From positions 1 through 19,478 of the forward strand of contig JAQXFA010000154.1 of the NCBI GenBank assembly GCA_029250565.1: a stretch of DNA of 19,478 bases, read 5' to 3'. This document shows, piece after piece, positions 8,866 to 14,748 of this stretch. Within the stretch, counting starts at the first letter, position 1; each line of letters begins with the position of its first letter. The notes under the pieces were generated by a model. The model searched no databases, was not told the DNA's origin, and worked only from the letters and a program-made list of their open reading frames with translations. The DNA is from Candidatus Thalassarchaeaceae archaeon (GTDB taxonomy: Archaea; Thermoplasmatota; Poseidoniia; Poseidoniales; Thalassarchaeaceae). Both the position numbers and the translations under genes were made by a program.

Positions 8866-10287
8866 ATGAGCGCAACCGATGCGATTGATTGGGATAAGAT
8901 GGCGGAGTTCACTGAAAAGATATGGGAAGATTCAGCACTACCAAGTTTAGAAGAATTCATCAAGATTCCAGCACTATCCCCTGCATTTGATTCAGAATGG
9001 CAAGCAAACGGCCATTTAGACAAGACAATTGACCACTTTCTCGGTTGGCTTGAATCGATAGAAATTGACGGTTTAACAGCAACGGTCCACAGTTTAGAAG
9101 GTAGAACCCCAGTTTTACTGCTCAAAGTAGCTGGCACTGGTGACGGCGAAGTACTGTTCTATTCTCACTTAGATAAACAGCCAGAGTTCACTGGCTGGTC
9201 AGAAGGAAAAGGTCCCTGGATTCCTGTTCGAGAAGACCCGTGGCTGTTCGGAAGAGGTTCAGTGGACGATGGTTATGGTGGATACTGTGGCCTCATTTCG
9301 TTGATGGCATTACAAAACCAAGGCATCGCTCACCCAAGTTGCACATTCCTCATTGAAACCAGTGAAGAGAGTGGCTCACCTGACCTCCCTTACTACCTCG
9401 AAGAACTTCAAGAAGATCTTGGTACACCAGATTTGGTGGTTGTTCTTGACTCAGGATTAGGCGACTATGAGCGCATTTGGGTCACTGAAAGCCTGCGCGG
9501 ATTAGTTGGTGGCACACTGACAGTTAGTGTAACTTCAGAAGGAGTGCATTCAGGTATGGCTAGTGGAGTTATTCCTTCGTCGTTTAGGCTCACCCGTAAA
9601 TTGCTTTCGCGTTTAGAAGATGAAGAAACTGGTGAGTTGATTCCTGATTGGCTTCATATTGATATTTCAGACCAATTACGTGCAGATTCAGCAGAAATTG
9701 TAAGTGTTTTAGGTGAAGCCTTGATTACAGATTTCCCATTTTTAGATGGTGTACGACCTCAACATGAGGATTTGGTTGAAGCGTTATTAGCACAAAATTG
9801 GAAGCCAACACTTTCGATAACCGGTGCTGAAGGAATGCCAACTCTTGCAAATGCTGGAAACGTCCTTCGCACTCATACATCTCTCAAATTAAGCGTGCGA
9901 ATTCCACCAGGTGTTGATTCTGAAATGGCTTCTGCTAAATTGCAAGAATTAATGGAGTCTGACCCACCATTCGGTGCACACGTGACATTTGAGCCAGAAA
10001 CAGCAGCAAATGGGTTTGCTGCGCCACCAATGCCAGTTGAAATTGCCGCGGCATTTAGTGAAGGCAGTTTGAAGACCTTCGGTGCTGCCTCAATGCCGTT
10101 TTATGAAGGTGGAACAATTCCATTTTTGGCTATGATGCAAGAGTCCTATCCAAGTGCTCGTTTTCTAGTCACAGGATGTGCAGGCCCGGGGAACAATGCC
10201 CATGGTCCTGATGAGAAATTACATATCCCAACAGTCAAGAATCTAACCCAATGTGTTGCTGCTGCGATTGCATCCATGTCAAATTAG
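8866..10287 (+). CDS. M20 family metallopeptidase, dipeptidase-like
   Basis: A 473-residue zinc-dependent peptidase of the M20 (ArgE/DapE/CPG2/carnosinase) family, probably cytoplasmic because no signal peptide is seen. Counting from ATG 8866, the metal and catalytic residues are H101-x-D103 in YSHLDKQP, D134 in GRGSVDDGYGG, E167-E168 in IETSEESG, D195 in VLDSG and H446 near the C-terminus in NNAHGPDEKLH. VHSG at 227-230 and EGGTIPF at 414-420 match the dimerisation/substrate segments of carnosinase-type dipeptidases, favouring peptide hydrolysis over amino-acid deacylation. The exact substrate cannot be read from sequence. A TTG at 8854 is in frame upstream, but ATG 8866 is preferred. A GGAGGT motif lies flush against that ATG with no spacer, which is unusual. 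The gene stands alone, 82 nt after the helicase gene, and likely has its own promoter. Confidence 0.87.
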   Translation: MSATDAIDWDKMAEFTEKIWEDSALPSLEEFIKIPALSPAFDSEWQANGHLDKTIDHFLGWLESIEIDGLTATVHSLEGRTPVLLLKVAGTGDGEVLFYSHLDKQPEFTGWSEGKGPWIPVREDPWLFGRGSVDDGYGGYCGLISLMALQNQGIAHPSCTFLIETSEESGSPDLPYYLEELQEDLGTPDLVVVLDSGLGDYERIWVTESLRGLVGGTLTVSVTSEGVHSGMASGVIPSSFRLTRKLLSRLEDEETGELIPDWLHIDISDQLRADSAEIVSVLGEALITDFPFLDGVRPQHEDLVEALLAQNWKPTLSITGAEGMPTLANAGNVLRTHTSLKLSVRIPPGVDSEMASAKLQELMESDPPFGAHVTFEPETAANGFAAPPMPVEIAAAFSEGSLKTFGAASMPFYEGGTIPFLAMMQESYPSARFLVTGCAGPGNNAHGPDEKLHIPTVKNLTQCVAAAIASMSN

Positions 10288-10294
10288 TGATTTA

Positions 10295-10307
10295 GCCAAT
10301 ATTTGGC
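10295..10307. other. Small hairpin GCCAA-TAT-TTGGC after the peptidase gene
   Basis: A perfect 5-bp inverted repeat with a 3-nt loop starts 8 nt after the peptidase stop codon. It may form part of the 3' end of that transcript. The stem is short, so this is a weak call. Confidence 0.3.
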
Positions 10308-10327
10308 ACATTTACAGCCGGTACTTA

Positions 10328-10346
10328 GCCGCCCCTATGGGGCGGC
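10328..10346 (+). terminator. GC-rich 8-bp hairpin between peptidase and coiled-coil genes
   Basis: GCCGCCCC at 10328-10335 and GGGGCGGC at 10339-10346 are perfect complements around a TAT loop, the strongest stem in any gap of this window. No T-tract follows, so it is not a classical intrinsic terminator. It could block or end read-through from the peptidase gene, or mark the upstream boundary of the next promoter, since a TATA-like box follows directly. Confidence 0.4.
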
Positions 10347-10347
10347 G

Positions 10348-10355
10348 GATATATC
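10348..10355 (+). promoter_or_regulatory. Putative TATA box of the coiled-coil gene
   Basis: GATATATC lies immediately after the GC hairpin. With the usual archaeal spacing of about 25 nt, transcription would begin near 10377-10380, about 10 nt before ATG 10390 and just upstream of a GGTGA at 10383-10387. This arrangement supports ATG 10390 over upstream in-frame starts. It is inference from position and composition only. Confidence 0.4.
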
Positions 10356-10389
10356 AAGGGCAAGCGAGTGGGGTATGTCAGTGGTGAGC

Positions 10390-11043
10390 ATGTCAGAAGA
10401 TGATGAAGGTACAATTACCCCCGAAGTCCGCCTCCGCCAACTAGAGGAGGAATTGTTGCAACAGACAGAACGTGTCACCAAGGTGTTTAGCGCCTTTGAG
10501 CAGGCAGAAAAGGAGATTGTTCAACTCAAAGCCGAGATTGAAGTCCTTGAAAAAGAAGTCATTGACAAAGAAATCGAACGTGAAGGATATGAGCAATTAC
10601 TTGGTGAAAAAGACCACCGAATCCGTGATTTGGAGTTAACCGGCGCCAAGAGAGGAAAGCAAGTTGATCATCTTGAGCCAGAACTTGAGATGATGGAAGA
10701 GAAATTCACTAGGGAAAAAGAACGTTTGACCCGTGTTTTCGAAATCGCAGAAGAGTTGGATAACGACCTTCGTCTAGCAGTTGCTGAACTCAAAGCACGT
10801 GACGATTGGTATGTTGACCACATGCGTGTATTCGAAGACCTCAACAAGGCAATTAAGAATCGTTATGAGATGATTGAAAACGCTGTAGAAGCAGAACGCA
10901 AGAGTCAACATATGCAGAGAGCAATCAACGAAAAGTTGCAGGAAGCTATGGATGCCCGCAGCGAAGAGGCAGCAGAAGATGCTGCAGCAGAAGAAGCAGC
11001 AGCAGAAGTTGAAGCAGCAGTTGAAGTCAGCGAAGAAGAATGA
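10390..11043 (+). CDS. Coiled-coil protein of unknown function with Glu/Ala-rich tail
   Basis: A 217-residue, highly charged, cytoplasmic-looking protein with no signal peptide or membrane segment. From about residue 12 to 185 it is almost continuous heptad-type helix rich in E, K, R, L and V. The last 30 residues are low-complexity Ala/Glu and acidic. Two copies of an ER(V/L)T(K/R)VF motif occur at residues 27-33 and 111-117, exactly 84 residues (12 heptads) apart, and a third RVF follows at 146-148, suggesting an internally duplicated rod. The start is chosen at ATG 10390, which has GGTGA two bases upstream; ATG 10375 and TTG 10303 are in-frame alternatives, but the TTG would put a GC hairpin inside the coding region. 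I do not recognise the family. A structural, scaffold or SMC-like accessory role is possible but unsupported. Confidence 0.75.
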   Translation: MSEDDEGTITPEVRLRQLEEELLQQTERVTKVFSAFEQAEKEIVQLKAEIEVLEKEVIDKEIEREGYEQLLGEKDHRIRDLELTGAKRGKQVDHLEPELEMMEEKFTREKERLTRVFEIAEELDNDLRLAVAELKARDDWYVDHMRVFEDLNKAIKNRYEMIENAVEAERKSQHMQRAINEKLQEAMDARSEEAAEDAAAEEAAAEVEAAVEVSEEE

Positions 11044-11044
11044 A

Positions 11045-11094
11045 TCTTCTTTGTTTGTTGAAGGCGTACGCTATTCAATGTGAATTATTTTCAC
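11045..11094. terminator. T-rich tract and small hairpin between convergent genes
   Basis: The 57-nt gap between the coiled-coil gene (plus) and the transporter gene (minus) holds a T-rich run at 11045-11059 and a GTGAA-TTATT-TTCAC hairpin at 11080-11094. The T-rich run could end the plus-strand transcript. Termination is expected here because the genes converge, but the motifs are modest. Confidence 0.35.
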
Positions 11095-11100
11095 CGCGTT

Positions 11101-13140
11101 TCACTCTAACGGTATTTCTCCGTTAGCGCGTGCATCCTCTTCTTCAGCAACACGTATTCCTTCCTCAAGGTCAACCCTACTGGTTAGATAAGTACCCATG
11201 AGAATCACGACGGTTACTGTCAAAATTGCTACACGACTACCGGCAGCAGTACTAGCAATACCGTAGAGGAAAGTCCCAATCATAGCAGCCGATTTCCCTA
11301 AGAATCCAAAGAATCCGAAGAATTCAGATGTTCGAGTTTTCGGGGTAAGTTGTGAGAACATTGAGCGGGCTTGCGCACCGGCTGAACCCATGGCACACCC
11401 GACAAACAGTCCGAGGATTATCCATTGCATTGCAACGCCTAGCCCTAATGGGGCCCAGACATTATTGCGCATTGTAGTAGCCCACCAATCAACAGGTCCA
11501 CCTTGTTCTATGACTGATGGATGTGTATCTCCAACCTCTGAAGAACCGGCAATGCTCTCATTCCCACCGATGATGATGATTGAAAATCGGTGGTCATCCG
11601 TGCCATCAAAAGCAGCGACCAATGCAACCGCATCTTCTTCTGTAATTGTCTTGACATCCTTTTCTGATACCGTGGCTTGATCTGCAAGGAACGATGCCCC
11701 AAATATACCGGCGCCAACGAGTAATAATGCTGCAATAACTCCCATCCACCCCATGTTTCTTTCTTGTAACCACATGATGCCACCACCAAGTAACACAACC
11801 ATCACTAAGATGAACAAACAGACCATCAATCCAGCACCTAGAGTGCTTTCTCCAGCCTCTTCTACACTGTAATCAGGTTCTGGGAAGTGTCCTTGGAAGG
11901 CATCACGGAAGGCATCATCTCCCTTTGATTTTTCACCAATCCAATTTTCATATCCTCTATCATAAAGCGTGGTCATCTCGTAAAGTTCAGTTTCTTCGTT
12001 CCACTCAAATTGGAAATCATAGCGCTTTGCGTCCTCTTCTCCTTCTAATTCTAATGGGGCAAATCCCGCTGCGGTGACTGCTACACCACAGTAGATGAGT
12101 AGTGCGACCATCAATGCAAACTTTGTTCCCTTTACATTAGCTAGTTTACCAAAAACAAAAGTCATTGGAATAGCAACAATGTTGACTGTGAGAAGCAACA
12201 TGATATTCATGCTTTGGTCAATACGCAACACGGATTCTCCGAAAGCACTCGCCATGCTAGCGATGGTGTTAACCCCATCATAGAATAATAGGTAAGCGAT
12301 TAGGAACATAGCAAGAACCTTGAATTTCTTGATTTCTCTTGCTGTAGTTGCAACTTGTCCATAAGCAATTTTGGCAGCTCCTACAAATCTAGAAAAGTTG
12401 TTTTTCCCCAAACCGTCCCATTCTAAATCAGAGACGATTTCAGGTTCAGGGGTCCACTTGAACATCAATGCGCCAAAGCCCCACCACCACAATGAAGAGG
12501 TCACAAAGATAACTGCAAGTTTGAAGTTTGTATCCCAATTGAATGGTCCCATAAGGATGGCAAGATGGAATATGAGTAGCATTGAACCACCCATGAATCC
12601 GTACATGTAACCCCAAGTTGAAACTTCATCTTGATTATCCCTAGAACTAAGATAGGGCATGAATGAATAATAGATGACATTACCACCAGTGAATCCAATG
12701 GTTCCGATAGTGTACATCAACGCTAGAACGATGTATCCTTGTGAACCAAAATAGGGTGCTGCTCCCATCAATGCAGTGAATCCAATTCCAGCAACAGTAT
12801 ACCATTTCAGCAACTTCTTTTTGATTGGCATTCGATCAGCAATCACGCCCAAAGCGGGAGCGGTAAGAACAACAAATATCATTGAAAATGTCAGTACGAA
12901 TGCGTAGAAAGAATCTCCCGATTGAGTTCCAGTAGCCAAGTTGTACAAACTTGCCATCAATGCGGGCGCGATGACTGTCATCACTGTGAGCGCATAGGCT
13001 TGATTTGCCCAGTCAAAGAAATACCATCCTTTCAGTGCCTTCTTATCTTCGTCGTTCATATCCGCAAGCTTCTGCTTACCGAGCACAGCCTCAGTATTGA
13101 TTTCAGATGCAGATGCGTTATCACTCATGCTACCGCACAT
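11101..13140 (-). CDS. UMF1-family MFS transporter with large extracytoplasmic insertion
   Basis: A 679-residue membrane protein of the major facilitator superfamily, UMF1 (Atg22-like) branch. Hallmarks are GWYFFDWANQAYALTVMT at the first helix (residues 38-55) and SEFFGFFGFLGKSAAMIGT at 605-623. Related bacterial proteins are about 430-500 residues; the excess lies between TM9 and TM10. There, residues about 361-433 form an acidic soluble segment, 434-456 and 465-485 form two additional membrane helices, and 486-560 form a second soluble segment. Counting from a cytoplasmic N-terminus places both soluble segments outside the cell. The substrate is unknown, since UMF1 members are poorly characterised and Atg22 exports amino acids from vacuoles. 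ATG 13140 is chosen because AGAGGGAG lies 6 nt upstream (13147-13154); an in-frame ATG four codons later is possible. The gene is transcribed divergently from RaSEA. Confidence 0.88.
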   Translation of the reverse strand: MCGSMSDNASASEINTEAVLGKQKLADMNDEDKKALKGWYFFDWANQAYALTVMTVIAPALMASLYNLATGTQSGDSFYAFVLTFSMIFVVLTAPALGVIADRMPIKKKLLKWYTVAGIGFTALMGAAPYFGSQGYIVLALMYTIGTIGFTGGNVIYYSFMPYLSSRDNQDEVSTWGYMYGFMGGSMLLIFHLAILMGPFNWDTNFKLAVIFVTSSLWWWGFGALMFKWTPEPEIVSDLEWDGLGKNNFSRFVGAAKIAYGQVATTAREIKKFKVLAMFLIAYLLFYDGVNTIASMASAFGESVLRIDQSMNIMLLLTVNIVAIPMTFVFGKLANVKGTKFALMVALLIYCGVAVTAAGFAPLELEGEEDAKRYDFQFEWNEETELYEMTTLYDRGYENWIGEKSKGDDAFRDAFQGHFPEPDYSVEEAGESTLGAGLMVCLFILVMVVLLGGGIMWLQERNMGWMGVIAALLLVGAGIFGASFLADQATVSEKDVKTITEEDAVALVAAFDGTDDHRFSIIIIGGNESIAGSSEVGDTHPSVIEQGGPVDWWATTMRNNVWAPLGLGVAMQWIILGLFVGCAMGSAGAQARSMFSQLTPKTRTSEFFGFFGFLGKSAAMIGTFLYGIASTAAGSRVAILTVTVVILMGTYLTSRVDLEEGIRVAEEEDARANGEIPLE

Positions 13141-13236
13141 GCGAGTCTCCCTCTTAGCATTACACCCTGCATTAGTTCCTGTAATCTATGTAATAAGGCA
13201 ATCCACTACTATAGGGCAGATTGATGAGGGGGTGGT
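13141..13236. promoter_or_regulatory. Divergent promoter region between transporter and RaSEA genes
   Basis: This 96-nt gap must hold two outward promoters. On the minus strand, an AT-rich stretch at about 13183-13196 (TTATTACATAGATT) could be the TATA element of the transporter, which also has an AGAGGGAG ribosome binding site at 13154-13147. On the plus strand, CTATAG at 13209-13214 or the AT-rich stretch near 13187-13196 could serve RaSEA. GAGGGGGTG at 13226-13234 is its likely ribosome binding site. The boxes are not strong matches. Confidence 0.35.
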
Positions 13237-14394
13237 GTGCCGGCAAGTTTGAGCACTATGGCTGAACAATCCTCACCTTGCTCCGCTGGAATCATGCCCA
13301 GTTCTACTGAGGCAGTTAAAATTCATCATCTTGTCAAGGCTCCAGAAAACACACCTGGTTCAATTCGTAAGAGAGAATCTTGGGATGCTGACGAATTAGC
13401 GACGGTTTACACAACTCCTGAATGTTTACCAGACGGGACAATATGTCAAGCTACAACAGTTATTTTCCGCACCCGAGGGTGCGTCTGGTGGTGGAATTCA
13501 GGTTGCACTTTTTGTGGTTACTTCAACGACGTAAGAGACGATGTAACCTATGACAATTTGATGGCACAGTGGCAGTCAGCCAAAGACCAAACTAACGATT
13601 TCGAAGGTTCGGAAGTAATCAAAGTCTACACATCGGGGACATTTTTTGAGGACCGTGAAAATCCTCCTGAGTGGCAAGAGGCAATACTTCGAGAGACCAA
13701 TGAGAGGGGTCTTCGTTTGATAGTTGAAGCACGAGCTGAGATGTGTACACCAGAAAAGATGTCGTGGGTAGCGAACTTGCACCCAGGTTGTGTTGTCGCT
13801 ATTGGGCTAGAAGCGATGGACGATGAAGTACTAAAATTTCATTGTAACAAGGGTTTTTCAACAAAACAATGGCGTAAAGCGGTTGAGACCCTTCGGGCTA
13901 ACGAATTAGAAGTCAAGACATATTTGCTATTCAAACCGCCATTCATGTCAGAGGGAGATTCATTGAAACATTGTATTGAATGGATACGTGAAGTGGGGCC
14001 ACTTTCTGATGAAGTCAGCGTCAATCCAATGAATATCCAACGCGGTACAATAGTTGAGAGACTTTTCCGTCACCGAGAATACCGCCCTCCATGGCTATGG
14101 TCACTAGTTGAGATGATTCGCCAAGTGGATTCTGTTCCCGGCCGCTTGATAGTTCATCCAACTGCAGCAGGCCGCATTCGCGGCGCACATAATTGTGGCA
14201 AATGCGACAAGCACGTTGCTGCTGCCATCGAACGCTATTCGGTTTCAGGAGATTTGCAAGAGTTTGCCGGCCTAACCTGTGAGTGTGAGAACATCTGGGC
14301 TACTGAAATAGAGTTAGATGGTTCAATCCCATCTCCATTTGGAGTCGGTTTAGATCGTAGAATGCCTGCAGAAGAATCTCTAATGTCACCCTAA
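13237..14394 (+). CDS. raSEA: Archaeosine biosynthesis radical SAM protein RaSEA
   Basis: A 385-residue radical S-adenosylmethionine enzyme. The cluster-binding cysteines are C82-x7-C90-x2-C93 in RGCVWWWNSGCTFCGYF, the wide spacing typical of RaSEA/ELP3-like archaeal proteins rather than the common CxxxCxxC. Known RaSEA works after ArcS, which attaches lysine to preQ0 at position 15 of the tRNA D-loop; RaSEA then cleaves this adduct to the formamidine of archaeosine. The C-terminal C320-x2-C323 in HNCGKCDKH and C348-x-C350 in LTCECENIW are also typical of the family and may bind a metal. No ArcS or transglycosylase gene is visible in the window. The start is uncertain: GTG 13237 has a G-rich ribosome binding site two bases upstream, while ATG 13258 would give a 378-residue protein and is equally consistent with the family. 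This gene is the best evidence that the DNA is archaeal. Confidence 0.88.
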   Translation: MPASLSTMAEQSSPCSAGIMPSSTEAVKIHHLVKAPENTPGSIRKRESWDADELATVYTTPECLPDGTICQATTVIFRTRGCVWWWNSGCTFCGYFNDVRDDVTYDNLMAQWQSAKDQTNDFEGSEVIKVYTSGTFFEDRENPPEWQEAILRETNERGLRLIVEARAEMCTPEKMSWVANLHPGCVVAIGLEAMDDEVLKFHCNKGFSTKQWRKAVETLRANELEVKTYLLFKPPFMSEGDSLKHCIEWIREVGPLSDEVSVNPMNIQRGTIVERLFRHREYRPPWLWSLVEMIRQVDSVPGRLIVHPTAAGRIRGAHNCGKCDKHVAAAIERYSVSGDLQEFAGLTCECENIWATEIELDGSIPSPFGVGLDRRMPAEESLMSP

Positions 14395-14430
14395 TTTTAT
14401 CACCGTTTCTCTCCTAATGCTTAAGGACAA

Positions 14431-14464
14431 CTTTCGTTTCGGAAAGATTGCCTAAAGGCAATCT
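14431..14464 (+). promoter_or_regulatory. Two overlapping leader hairpins before the membrane-protein pair
   Basis: AGATTGCC-TAAA-GGCAATCT at 14445-14464 is a perfect 8-bp stem ending 2 nt before the GGTGA ribosome binding site at 14467. A weaker CTTTC-GTTTCG-GAAAG stem at 14431-14446 shares two bases with it, so the two cannot fully form together. The strong stem may terminate the RaSEA transcript or control access to the ribosome binding site. No T-tract follows it. Confidence 0.4.
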
Positions 14465-14475
14465 GTGGTGAAGTG

Positions 14476-14739
14476 ATGAGTGAACTACCCGAAATGACGC
14501 AGGGGCAAGAAGAACCCGCTGCATCTACTGCTGTTTGGACATTGAGTTTAGTCGGTGCTTTTGCGTTTATGATTTTGTATGGGGTACTTTACCCAAACCA
14601 TCCCTTCCCAGGGCTTGGAGATATACTTCCTTTGTTCAGTGAATTAGGCAGTAGTGTTGTGTGGTTCTTTATCGCAGGAATTATCCTAGGGTTGTCAATG
14701 TTACTAGCGATGTTAGTCGGGGAGTCTATTGCAGAATGA
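14476..14739 (+). CDS. Small two-helix membrane protein, unknown function
   Basis: An 87-residue protein with a short acidic, cytoplasm-like N-terminus, a membrane helix at about residues 19-37, a loop containing PNHPFPGLGD, and a second helix at about 57-80. No CxxCH or other heme or metal site is visible. It is encoded directly before the CcoN-like protein with a 9-nt gap, so the two are probably co-translated and may form one complex, in the way small subunits accompany terminal oxidases. ATG 14476 is chosen because GGTGA lies four bases upstream (14467-14471), the same spacing as the next gene. An overlapping GTG one codon earlier is possible. I do not recognise a family. Confidence 0.75.
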   Translation: MSELPEMTQGQEEPAASTAVWTLSLVGAFAFMILYGVLYPNHPFPGLGDILPLFSELGSSVVWFFIAGIILGLSMLLAMLVGESIAE

Positions 14740-14744
14740 GGTGA
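14740..14744 (+). promoter_or_regulatory. Ribosome binding site GGTGA of the oxidase-like gene
   Basis: GAGGTGAT begins within the stop region of the small membrane protein gene and places GGTGA four bases before ATG 14749. It fixes the start and supports coupled translation of the pair. Confidence 0.7.
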
Positions 14745-14748
14745 TATC

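Noticed and set aside
10303..10389. Upstream TTG start that would add 29 residues to the coiled-coil protein
   Set aside because: The added stretch contains a GC hairpin and a TATA-like box, has no helical character, and a GGTGA lies before ATG 10390.
10970..11040. GCA/GAA-rich repetitive DNA as a microsatellite or regulatory repeat
   Set aside because: It is fully explained by coding for an Ala/Glu-rich tail, with no exact tandem unit longer than a few codons.
12922..13224. Plus-strand 100-codon frame with several Cys and His residues near the divergent promoter
   Set aside because: The zinc-finger-like look is a by-product of antisense reading of the transporter N-terminus, which is well supported on the minus strand.
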